From Tenodera sinensis (lineage: Eukaryota; Arthropoda; Insecta; Mantodea; Mantidae), in contig CM060964.1 of NCBI GenBank assembly GCA_030765045.1, positions 135,942,448-136,006,447 on the forward strand: a stretch of DNA of 64,000 nt, in the 5' to 3' direction. A program made the translations under genes and the position numbers. This document shows, piece after piece, positions 55,485 to 64,000 of this stretch (its first letter is position 1; each line of letters begins with the position of its first letter). Under the pieces are notes generated by a model that worked only from the letters and a program-made list of their open reading frames with translations, ran no database searches and was not told the DNA's origin.

Positions 55485-55655
55485 CTAACTTCACTTTCTA
55501 CACCAGAACTTACTAAAATATGTTTTGGAGACATGATTCAGTCAGTTTGGAGCTTTATATCACTCTTCACCTCAGTGAACCCAGTCTGACGATGTACACA
55601 GTAGTCTCCGAAACATGTCCCAGTGTGTTCTGGCATAAAAAGTGAAGTTTGAGTA
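55485..55655. repeat. Palindromic Penelope-terminus-like repeat
   Basis: The left arm TAACTTCACTTTCTACACCA...TGTTTTGGAGACA (55,483-55,532) is an imperfect inverted copy of TGTCTCCGAAACATGTCC...GGCATAAAAAGTGAAGTT (about 55,601-55,655). The right arm carries CTGACGA...CCGAAACATGTC, the order seen in the Penelope hammerhead-like motif, but the stem between them is not convincing. It is a smaller and older analogue of the 59.9-60.5 kb palindrome. Confidence 0.45.
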
Positions 55656-55659
55656 ATAG

Positions 55660-57150
55660 ACAGTTCAAATTGAATACATAAATGAAAATAACTTCATTGT
55701 GCTTTCCCTAAAGAAAGATTCAATATACACAAGGATATTTAAATTGTACATCACAGCACAAAAAATAGCTTAGTGAGCAAAAAGTTATATCTGCTTTGTT
55801 TATAACACGTCAGGACATATATGCATACTGACATGCCAAAAATGTGGCCCATTATCCTAATTTGGAATATAACATAATTGACCAGTTTTTTACACATCAG
55901 TATAGCTATAATGATGAACCTATTTTTTAACTACTGATGTTTTTCAAACTAACTGTTTTGCTTGGATGATCCTTAGCCAGTATTAAGTTTGGTTCAAATA
56001 CATGCTGGATGATACTTTTGCTGCCTTTTCCATAAATGCTGTAAGCATTCAAGAATACTTATAATTAGTATTCAGAGCTGTAAATGAAAACAAATCACAT
56101 ATTCTAAAGAAGTTCAGAAAAATTTATAAATGCATAAGTAAGAAACGCTTAGCAACTTTGCAAGTTAATTAATTGCTCTAGCATTATAAACTTGGTTGAA
56201 ATAAAACAAGAAAGCTCTAGAACTTAAAATTATGCATGCAAATCAATTTTCTGATTAAGGGGAGTCTAAATTTATCAAATTGATAACCCATTATCAAAAA
56301 CACTATTTAAGATAATTAGCTGAATTTTTCAAGGAATGTTCTGCAAGATGTTCTGTTGATTGATGAACTTTGTTCGCTAGAAGGAAAGTTATAAATTTTT
56401 AATACAATGCCTGATATTTTATTGAAAAATAATGGATTTTAAGTTTTAAAAAGGTACTAGTCATTATACATAAAATACTTTTCAATGAGGTAAGGCCTAT
56501 TTAGCCACAAATGAACAGTAAATATTTCAGGACTTTGTGTCAACTAGTTTCCAAGATAATGGGATATTTGTATAAGAAAATATAGTTCTTTAAAAATTGC
56601 TGTTAAATGTAAACTTAAAAGAAAACCCATATTTATGTGTTACAGAATATCAATTAGGGCTAGGATTTTGAAGATTTTGTATCTTTATTTTGGTAAGTCT
56701 AATTTATTAATGAGTTATGTATAAATCAGTTTCGGAGTAAAAGAAGTTAAACTAACCATATTTTTAAGGCATTTTTTTTTTTGCATTTTCACTAATTTTG
56801 TGGTATGGGGCATTTTTTAGGGCTTTTACTGCATTATTGTGCATTTTTATATACTTCAGGCAGTTTTATGCTTTGCATTTAATTCCTTATTAAATTACTT
56901 TGCTTGGTTCTTAGCATTACCAGATTAAAGTTACACTCAAGTTTCAGAAAACTAGACTAAGACGTTTCTTTCCCTTCTATAGATTGAAATGAACTTGACC
57001 AGTCACCAGTTGTAAGTTCACTTAACAAGTAGCAGATAGGCACATTCCTTAGTAGCTGATTCATCGTGTTTGTTAATGTCTTTTGAATAGTAAGTGTAGA
57101 TTAGGTGTCTTACACAGTATAAAGAATTGAAGTGTGGACTTCACATGCTT
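55660..57150. other. Unassigned AT-rich DNA
   Basis: No coding or repeat signature is recognised in this very AT-rich stretch. Confidence 0.4.
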
Positions 57151-57159
57151 AAAGGTAAA

Positions 57160-58530
57160 GCAAAGTGTGGCACATAAGTTAAAGAATTTTGTTTTGTGTT
57201 ATGGTGAAAAATTTTCTCCACGGATGAGAATATACTTTTCTGTAAGGTTTACAAGGTAAAAGTACAGTCAAAAAGAAGTTTATTATGGACCAACATGTGT
57301 TACTTTGGGAAGCTGGCTCTTCTTGAGGTTCAGTTTTCTTTGAAGAACTCTGAAGCACTAGTTTGGGCAGATATTCCATTGAACGAAGTGAATAATCCCA
57401 AGTTACGCACTTTCTTAGAAAAAATATACTGGAAAGCATTTACAAATATTTCAACTTTAAGAAAGCATTACATTAATAGATGCTACCAAAGAACAATGCA
57501 GGAGATCAGGCAAAAAAAATTGGGTATGTATTGATGAAAGTGCAGACTCACTAGGCACATTGGACAAATGTTGTGGTAGGCACAATGGAAGAAGATGATT
57601 AAGGAGAACACTCCCGAATCAATTGTGAGGAGTTAGAAAAAATACATTTTTCAACTATCAGCAAAGTGTTTGACAGGTCTATGGGTTTAATATATCATTA
57701 GCACGACAACATACTCTGTTGTTGACTGATGTTGCACCACACATGGTAGAAGCTGCTAATTTTCTTAAAGCTCTTTACTCAAAAATGGTGCAGTTACAGA
57801 GTCAGTTTCCTGAAGTTGACCAGCTAATATGATGCACCAAGAAAATCTTCTTGAAGGCACTGTCTCGAGTTGCAGCATTCAAGTCTGACACCCCTTATGT
57901 TCCTTTGCCTCCATCCCCATCTGCTCACAGATGGGGGACCTGGGTAGAAGCATGCAACTACTACCGTGAGAACATAAAATTGTGAAAAAAATCATTGACA
58001 TGTTTGATAGTAGTGATGTGGCCTTTATCATAGTTGCTCAGGAACTTCTTTCAGATGGAGAACTTGCAGTTAAACTTTTGTGCATGAAGTCAAATTTTGG
58101 ATTCCTCCCTGGTACTATAATTTGCTTAGGAAAATTTGGAGTTAAGTTAGTGGGGCAAACAGACTTAGTTAAAAAAAGTGGCAGGTAACTTAAAAAATGT
58201 GAATGCCAATGTGGGGAAATTTGTAGTGAACAAATTAATAGTCATTTTGAATAAAAATAAAGGGTTTGCTACATTGTCTTCAATTGCAAATGTACATTCG
58301 CGTGGAACCTTTCTTTTGGAGAATTACCAGGAGACTTGTAAGCAAATGACATAGTTTAAAGTATGCTCCTCTAGTATCAGTGCAAGTGGAAAGGAGCTTC
58401 TCAATGCACAAGGCTTTGTTAGCAGATAATTGGCAGTCATTTTCCTTTGAAAATCTACAAATGGTGCTTGTTGTACATTGAAATTCATGACTGATGAAAT
58501 GAACACTTGGTATTTTTCTGTAAAATAAAT
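57160..58530 (+). pseudogene. hAT transposase relic, CGGBP1-like, nearly full length
   Basis: Pieces on the plus strand appear in family order: SLKNSEALVWADIPLNEVNN, NPKLRTFLEKIYWKAF, ISTLRKHYINRCYQRTMQ (57,325-57,500), then VCIDESADS-like (57,523-57,550), TISKVFDRSMG-like (57,655-57,690), LLLTDVAPHMVEAANFLKAL (57,717-57,775), KIFLKALSRVAAFKSDTPYV and RWGTWVEACNYYRENIK (57,930-57,975). The frame 57,982-58,188 follows (KKIIDMFDSSDVAFIIVAQE), and the C-terminal SVQVERSFSMHKALLADNWQ block is at about 58,375-58,440. Frameshifts are common. The N-terminal BED finger is not clear. Confidence 0.78.
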
Positions 58531-58539
58531 AAATTGCTT

Positions 58540-59410
58540 ACAGAATAACCTTTTTAATTTGTTTAACTGCATTAAACTTCTTATTTTCTTAATTGCATTA
58601 TTTTAAATTATGTAATTTTGAATTTTCCTTAAATTGATATCAAAATAATTTTTTTTTCAGTTTTAAGGGCAATTTTTTTTTTTTTTTTAAATTTAGATTT
58701 TAAGGTCATAATTGCATTTTTAAAGTGCATTTTATAGTAGTTTATGGGGCATCAAAAGCCTAGCCCTGCTTATAATTTTCTATGCTCATGTGCTCATAGT
58801 CATTTGCTTGATTCTGGCAATAACTGCAGTAAAACTTTGATCAAGATAAAAAGCAGATCACCCATCTAGACAAGCTTGATGTTTTAACCTTGTAAGTAAG
58901 CCTGAAAGATCTTTAAAAAAAATCTAGTCTGATATGCTTACCAAGTTGCTGATGTTTTAACAATATAAGCGAGTTTAAAAATTCTAAAAGAGTGCTACAT
59001 AGCATTATATTCAGTGATATTTTCAAATTGTTTACTATGAGCATACCACTATAAGACTTACACCATAATGATCAGAAGATTTGAGTTAGTCACATACAGT
59101 CAAAACATGAAAATGGAAGAAAAAAAAAAAAAAAGTGATAATGAAAATCACTATTTAGACTCCCGTTAATACAATTTTATACAGGAAAATGTGATGTGCC
59201 TTTGGAAGCAAGGTTTCTAGAGAAGAAAATGTAGAATAATATATATTATTCTTTGAAAGTGACCTTACACATTTTTCAGAAATTTGCATGAGAAAATTCT
59301 GAAATGAATGAAAGACTGATTAATGGAGCTCATTTATTAAGATGTAAGCTACATAAATTTTCTGTCATGAATTCTTATGAATACAAGATTATATACTGTG
59401 TTTGATGCAT
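58540..59410. other. Unassigned AT-rich DNA with homopolymer runs
   Basis: Poly-T at about 58,673-58,688 and poly-A at about 59,119-59,135. Probably the 3' flank of gene B. Confidence 0.4.
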
Positions 59411-59411
59411 T

Positions 59412-59418
59412 AATTTTT
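59412..59418 (-). promoter_or_regulatory. Polyadenylation signal of gene B
   Basis: AATAAA overlaps the stop codon (TGTAAATAAAAATT on the minus strand), a plausible poly-A signal for a very short 3' UTR. Alternative signals further downstream are possible. Confidence 0.35.
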
Positions 59419-59643
59419 ATTTACACACTTCTGGAGATCCTGAAGAAGAAGTTGATTGGGCTTGATGTGAAGTTGATGATAGTTGTTGTACGCGCTGTGT
59501 CTCCAGAGTAGGAAAGATTCTTGTCAAGACAAAGTGAGCAACATCATAATTGTTCCAGTATGCTGTGTGAGAGGTTAATGCTGACAGGTAGCTACCACCA
59601 ATATTGGTTTCTCTTAACACATAATCCAAACGATGATCAAGGC
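59417..59643 (-). CDS. DDHD1: Gene B: phospholipase DDHD1-like, last coding exon
   Basis: On the minus strand acceptor cacatcttttacag is followed by an open frame (two leading nucleotides) encoding LDHRLDYVLRETNIGG, SYLSALTSHTAYWNN and YDVAHFVLTRIFP, then a low-complexity Ser/Gln tail and TAA at 59,417-59,419. LDHRxDxxLRE...SHTAYWxxxDVAxFxLT is the very end of the DDHD domain of DDHD1-type phosphatidic-acid-preferring phospholipase A1, an enzyme of intracellular membranes that hydrolyses phosphatidic acid. The catalytic Ser lies in upstream exons, which I did not find; they should lie beyond 60.5 kb or outside the window. The exon shows no damage, so this is a live host gene end. Confidence 0.85.
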
Positions 59644-60017
59644 CTGTAAAAGATGTGTTTTTATTAATATTTACTGTAGGAAGTAATAATGAAGAACCTA
59701 TCACATTTCAGACCAAATTCTAGTTTGAAATAACTCATCATTAAATTACCCCATTGCTATCCACCATGTGTCTAAAAAGTAAAGTAATATACACATTGTT
59801 AGTTACAACTGTAAAGTACAGTTTTGGGATAAAGTGCAAGACATGCAAATTACAGTTATTTGGTGTCTATCTTTTCTGTACACAAATGCAGTATTGAAAA
59901 TTAGGAGTTTCAGCTTACAGATATATTTAGGCTTTCACGGCCGGTGTCTTGACTATTCGAAATGTTTAGTTCTTCCAGGCTTGTAGGCCGTGGTCTAGAA
60001 GGCATGGTAGATACTAA

Positions 60018-60057
60018 CGTTTCGCCATGTACTGAGCTTGGCATCATCAGGGTAACA
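60018..60057 (-). ncRNA. Hammerhead-like stem-loop, left arm of palindrome
   Basis: Minus strand: CTGATGA, one T, GCCAAGCTCAGTACATGGC (stem GCCA/TGGC), GAAAC, then GTTAGTATC. Same plan as the right arm, with one compensating-type difference in the stem (the right arm has CTTGGT where this arm has CATGGC). Confidence 0.5.
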
Positions 60058-60399
60058 CAATCCTCCGTCTGCACTGGTCAGAGTTTGAATGTGGAAGCAG
60101 AGAAGTTTTGACCGTTAACGTCCGTTATGGATATTTATATGGGTGGGAGTGGGCAAAGAAGAAATACTACGTGTACATAAAGCATGGATACCGGTTTTAG
60201 ATAAACTTTCAGACGCACACAACAGTTATAATAAAACCCCACCTACAACTGGCCAATCACTACCGTAGCCAGCACAACAATGCCCCGCCCACCCCCACCC
60301 ATATAAATAACCATAACAGACGTTAACGGTCAAAACTTCCACTACTTCTCTGCTTCCACATTCAAACTCTGACCAGTGCAGATGAAGGATCGTGTTACC

Positions 60400-60440
60400 C
60401 TGATGATGCCAAGCACAGTACTTGGTGAAACGTTGGTATC
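60400..60440 (+). ncRNA. Hammerhead-like stem-loop, right arm of palindrome
   Basis: CTGATGA (60,400-60,406), one T, stem GCCAAG (60,408-60,413), 7-nt loop CACAGTA, stem CTTGGT (60,421-60,426), GAAA (60,427-60,430), C, then GTTGGTATC. A two-pair helix III (AC/GU) with a GUUG loop is possible. Helix I is not obvious. Confidence 0.5.
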
Positions 60441-60509
60441 TACCATGCCTTCTAGACCATGGCCTACAAGCCCGGAAGAACTAAACATTTCGAATAGTCA
60501 GCTTACAGA

Positions 60510-61800
60510 ATTTGTCTCCACTTTCTGATTTGTTTTAGCACAACTAAGAAATGTTCAACAATTTTTACCACCAAAATTTTATCTTCCTTTTCATCTTTTT
60601 GAGATTTATTTATTGAATTCAAATTAATTTCCAGCATTTAGTGTTTTATTCTTAATAGTGTAATGTTTGTACTCCAATTTATACATAATTTCCAATGTTT
60701 ATGCTCCTAATTAATGTGATTAGTCATTTCTGTAACTGAAACTCAATGTGGAAATTACTTATTTAACAAAGACTGACCTGGCCTGACCCAACCATGGGAT
60801 TGGAGTACAAAAGAAGGAGAAACCTTGCTTCATAATGAACCAAAAATGTTGATTCTTTATGAAAGAGCCTGTCAAGCAACAGCGCACCAAGGTTATTTTG
60901 CTGTTGGAGTTATGCACTACTTGTGGATATACTCGACAAATATTTGGATGCTTATTTACAACTGATTAGCTTTTTAAGCTGGAACAATTTGAGCTGTTGC
61001 TGAAAAATAACAATTTTTCCCACTTGTAATGTGAACTTCTACCTGGCTTAGATAAAATCAGTGTGAGAAAAGATAAACACGTAAAAAGGTATCTATGTTA
61101 GTCCCTTAGTTAAGCCTCACATTGTTATCAACATCCAGCTGATAAGTTCAAGAATACACATACTCTGATATAAATGTTTAAACAATATTTACCAGTTGCA
61201 ATGCTATTTTTATGAACTCGCTCTAGAATAAATATCGCTATCAGATATTCAAACCAAATCTTAAGATTCCCCAGGTGGAGGCAATGGCAGTAGCAATGGT
61301 GATGATGGTGATGGTAGCATTTTAGAGCGCACAAAGGCATGATCACTAGCATCCTTACAGAACCATAGAAATTTGGGGGGGGGGGGGGGGGGGAGTGGAG
61401 ATTCTGCAGGTAATTCTGGAGATAAAATAAAATAAAATATGGCTAAAACTGTATCAGCAACTGTAAAACATTTAGTTAAACACAGAGAATCCATCATCTC
61501 AGTCCTCTGCCACACAAAAGTTAAGAGCCTATAAGAATTCATAATGCTATAAAATTATGCTTGTTACACAAAGTTACTCAGATTGCTATTACAAAGAAAG
61601 TAGCAACATAGGGTGTCAGCCAGCACCTGAGCTAGAATAGCTGTCAAATGCAAAGACACACAATTAAGCTAAAAAGTGACTCTGGAATACAACTGTCAAG
61701 GCTCATTGCAATTAATACCCATAGGTGCAGGATCATAAGACAAACGATAACTATGACTAAAATGGCAGTGTCTAATACGTAATCTAGCTGAAACTACCTC
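60510..61800. other. Intron-like DNA of gene B with poly-G tract
   Basis: A run of about 19-21 G lies at 61,374-61,394. Minus-strand frames at 61,128-61,542 include Pro and His homopolymers caused by this run and by nearby (ATG)n; no exon is called. Confidence 0.4.
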
Positions 61801-63075
61801 CTCATGATGACATGTGTGTGAGGAGGCACTCCAGGAAATGAGGAGTTACACTTCCAGAAGTTTGTTTACTCAGATACCAGTCCAGTCAGTGGTCCAGTGC
61901 GATAGAATAAAACAATGTAAAGAATCGCTAAAATCATCATAAGGAACACAAGAGCTAAAATTGCAGCTGGCAGCAGCCTCATTCCTCTGTAGATGGGCAG
62001 CCCAGACATCCACACAATCAACGCTAAGTAATACCAGAACTAGCGAGCGAGTAAAGGCAATCCTGGATGTGCTGCACAGCAAATGCTAACTGTAAGCAAT
62101 CAAAGTGTACTTGCATGCACATAAGGAATTGCTGCAAATAATACCCTGCTGCAAGTCTTGTCACTAAATATTTAAAAGAGTTTGGAACATACTAAAATGC
62201 ACAGCTGTGAAATGCAACCACTGCAGTAAAATCGATATACAAAATTCTGATAGTTTTGGGAAACAGCACAGCCTACTGCCTGGTCGTTCTTTAAGCCAGT
62301 TGCCTAACTGTGCTTTAATTTAAAAAAAGGCTAAACAAACAGAGTCATTGACGTTGGCATGGATGTCAACCTCAAATAGATATAGGTCATGGTGCAGTGC
62401 CATCAGGGTAATTGAGTTTTCCTCTAAAATCTCGCCTGTAAAGTGATGTCCAACAACCAAAGAAGTCAACGCCATGAGGATGTAGAACCAAGGAGCATGT
62501 TGCGTACTGAAGGTCAAATAAGTTGTTAAAAACAAGTTGACATTGACAGAGGTAGGCAGAAGAGGATCTGCAGACATAGCAACAGAGACAACCATTGCGT
62601 AGATAAGACAGTGGTAGTTCAGCAGTTTCTGCACACAGGCTGATAACTGGACTCATTGGAAAGGCATTGTATGGATTAGGCAATTTAAAATCAATGGTCA
62701 CACCCAAAGAATACAGAATCCAATTGTAATCAAGCTTCAATCTTACCAGAGAGTGGCACAGGCTTAAAAGAATGGTCCAATGAGCATACCAGGAATTACC
62801 ATTTAGAAGGTATAAAATATAAAGTGAACATTCACACTTCACCTATAAATAGGATGTATGAGATGACCAGCTAAGCTTTCTGTTAAAAATCAATTCTAAA
62901 AAATTTGTCTCATCTGCAAAAGGATGAGGATCTGGACCAAAGTGTAAAGAAGGTAAAGGGAATGTCTTCCTGCACCAGAAGTTAATGCAGACTTTTTTTT
63001 TTCCTCCCCAGATGTAGTGGTGGTCAAGACATCTTTGGGGTCGCCAATTGATGCTGAAATTATTGACGGGCAAGA
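61800..63075 (-). mobile_element. LINE 3' half with RNase H region, Jockey-like
   Basis: Minus-strand pieces run in pol order. FADETNFLELIFNRKLSWSS (62,870-62,930) follows the reverse transcriptase palm. Next come WYAHWTILLSLCHSLVRLKLD and DYNWILYSLG (62,690-62,800), MSPVISLCAETAELPLSYLR, then LQYATCSLVLHP-like sequence. A later segment at 61,900-62,030 (AAHLQRNEAAASCNFSSCVP, then DDFSDSLHCFILSHWTTDWTG) matches the end of an RNase H domain (VGIxGNExAD...W) and its downstream tail. The element is 5'-truncated and frameshifted. It probably lies in an intron of gene B. Confidence 0.7.
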
Positions 63076-63375
63076 TTTATAATGTTATAAAGAAATGATG
63101 AGATAGGTAAATAATTACAATAAATAATCTCTGCATGCTAAAAATAATGCATGAAGTAGTAAGCCTGATCGTTAGCAGTGCAATTTTGTGTCAGGTAAAG
63201 GCAATTAATTAGGCTAGTGTAGCTAGGTAACTAAGTTTACATTGAAACACAGTCACCAAAATACATTTGCTTCAGGTGTTTGAAGAGAAGCAAGTAAAGA
63301 GGTTTTCACCTGAAGTATTCCATTTTTGTTAATGTTGGAATGATTACTGCCATCCTAGAAGTTTAGTCACAAATT
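63076..63375. other. Unassigned spacer
   Basis: Nothing recognised; possibly the 5' flank or non-coding end of the Tc1-type element. Confidence 0.4.
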
Positions 63376-63399
63376 TCAATTGCTAGCAGCCTGTAGCAG

Positions 63400-64000
63400 G
63401 ATCAATGACCAACCCTTCTTTTTTTGGAACTTAGAGTCAGGCACACAAGCTATTTACTCTCTAAAATGGCAGCACCACCCTTGCTACATGGCATGGAACC
63501 ACACCAAAAAAAAAAAAATGGGCTCAGGTGGTAAAAGAAAGACTTCACCAAGGACTGATGACCTTCTATAAGGTGAAGTGATAGCTAATCCATGGATTAC
63601 AGTGGTAGGGTTAAAGAAGAATCTCCCAGACCTGCTCAAGAATGTTACAATCTGGATCATTCAGCATTGGCTTCCAAAAGACTTAAGTTTACCAATTTGG
63701 AGTGCTGCCAAGAAGTCTCTTCTAACTGAAGTAATGAAGAAGAAAAGAGAAAATTGCCGCAGAACATATCAGCATTGGACACCAGAGGACTGGTACAAAG
63801 TAATGTTTTCTGATGAAAGCACTTCCAAATTGGTCAGAGGAAAGTCCAAAGGGCTGAGAAGGCCAAAAAATGTGTAACAGTATGATCCAAAGCTTACTGT
63901 AAAACACCCAGAAAATGTGATTGTATGGGGTGCTTTTAGTGGTAATCATGGTAGAAGGAGGAACTTTCTCCCTAAGAGTGTTACAATGAAGGAAAGTGAC
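63400..64000 (+). pseudogene. Tc1/mariner-type transposase, cut by the window end
   Basis: Plus-strand frames give GSGGKRKTSPRTDDLL (the basic GRPR-like linker region, 63,522-63,570) and VIANPWITVVGLKKNLP. Next come KSLLTEVMKKKRENCRRTYQ and HWTPEDWYKVMFSDESTSKL (first Asp of the catalytic fold, 63,775-63,835). After a stop at about 63,877, QYDPKLTVKHPENVIVWGAF (second-Asp region) reaches the window edge. At least two stops are present. The DD34E-type Glu lies outside the window. Confidence 0.8.

Larger units (their letters stand above)
59922..60497. mobile_element. Palindromic Penelope-terminus insertion with 12-bp duplication
   Basis: Two copies of a Penelope 3'-terminal region of about 215 bp lie in inverted orientation: left arm on the minus strand (about 59,949-60,166) and right arm on the plus strand (about 60,285-60,497), separated by about 120 bp. 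Each arm carries the hammerhead-like stem-loop. The left copy also has the terminal CCGGCCGTGAAAGCCT (on its minus strand). The whole unit is flanked by TCAGCTTACAGA at 59,910-59,921 and 60,498-60,509, so the palindrome inserted as one piece. It lies upstream of the last exon of gene B, in an intron. Confidence 0.75.

Noticed and set aside
61261..61542. Pro-rich protein on the minus strand
   Set aside because: The Pro run comes from a poly-G tract on the plus strand; no splice sites or conserved domain support it.
1..64000. CRISPR array, bacterial operons, riboswitches or Rho-independent terminators
   Set aside because: The sequence is eukaryotic; no regularly spaced repeats or prokaryotic gene layout are present.

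Overview
This window is AT-rich eukaryotic nuclear DNA, almost certainly from an arthropod and probably an insect with a large, transposon-filled genome. The evidence is: spliced coding exons with canonical GT/AG junctions, no long host ORFs, a dense mix of Penelope-like, Jockey, CR1-like, Gypsy, hAT, piggyBac, mariner and Tc1 relics, short (CCTAA)n tracts resembling the insect TTAGG telomere motif, and tRNA-derived SINEs. One SINE tail looks like the type I associate with polyneopteran insects; that last point is recollection, not a search result.

Host genes. Gene A lies on the minus strand. A first coding exon with a strong donor sits at 26,451-26,534. A second exon is at 20,885-20,961, a possible microexon at 18,626-18,655, and three 3' exons at 4,030-4,126, 3,467-3,623 and 3,303-3,338. 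The last three join in one open frame to a stop. The product was not recognised, and the link between the 5' and 3' exon groups is inferred. Gene B is the last coding exon (59,417-59,643, minus) of a DDHD1-type intracellular phospholipase A1, running in from the right.

Layout. 0-10 kb: ZBED-type hAT relic, internally deleted mariner, end of gene A, LINE tail, Penelope fragment and hAT C-terminus inside a 24-bp inverted-repeat pair. 10-16 kb: CGGBP1-like hAT relics, Gypsy integrase fragment, ZBED5-type hAT relic split by a TTAA-flanked piggyBac MITE that itself carries a SINE. 16-26 kb: intron-like DNA of gene A with Gypsy gag, a Penelope element with an inverted 5' end, a SINE with 16-bp target duplication and a DDE transposase relic. 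26.6-30.8 kb: a 4.2-kb hAT element with recognisable TIRs and an exact 8-bp target duplication, just upstream of the gene A start codon and hosting a second, non-autonomous hAT with its own exact duplication. 32.6 kb: decayed THAP domain. 34-43.7 kb: a Penelope element interrupted by two different Jockey LINEs inserted 6 bp apart. 45-50 kb: piggyBac inside a SINE, another SINE and a TTAA-flanked GGGG-ended element. 50.7-54.9 kb: nearly full-length CR1/L2-like LINE with an SGNH-hydrolase ORF1. 55-60.5 kb: hAT relic and palindromic Penelope termini. 61.8-64 kb: LINE with RNase H and a Tc1 transposase running off the window.

Almost every transposon gene is broken by frameshifts, stops or internal deletions. 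The most useful signals are structural: exact target-site duplications that fix the nested insertion order, a Penelope-terminal stem-loop flanked by CUGANGA and GAAA (hammerhead-like) whose stem covaries between copies, and palindromic Penelope insertions.
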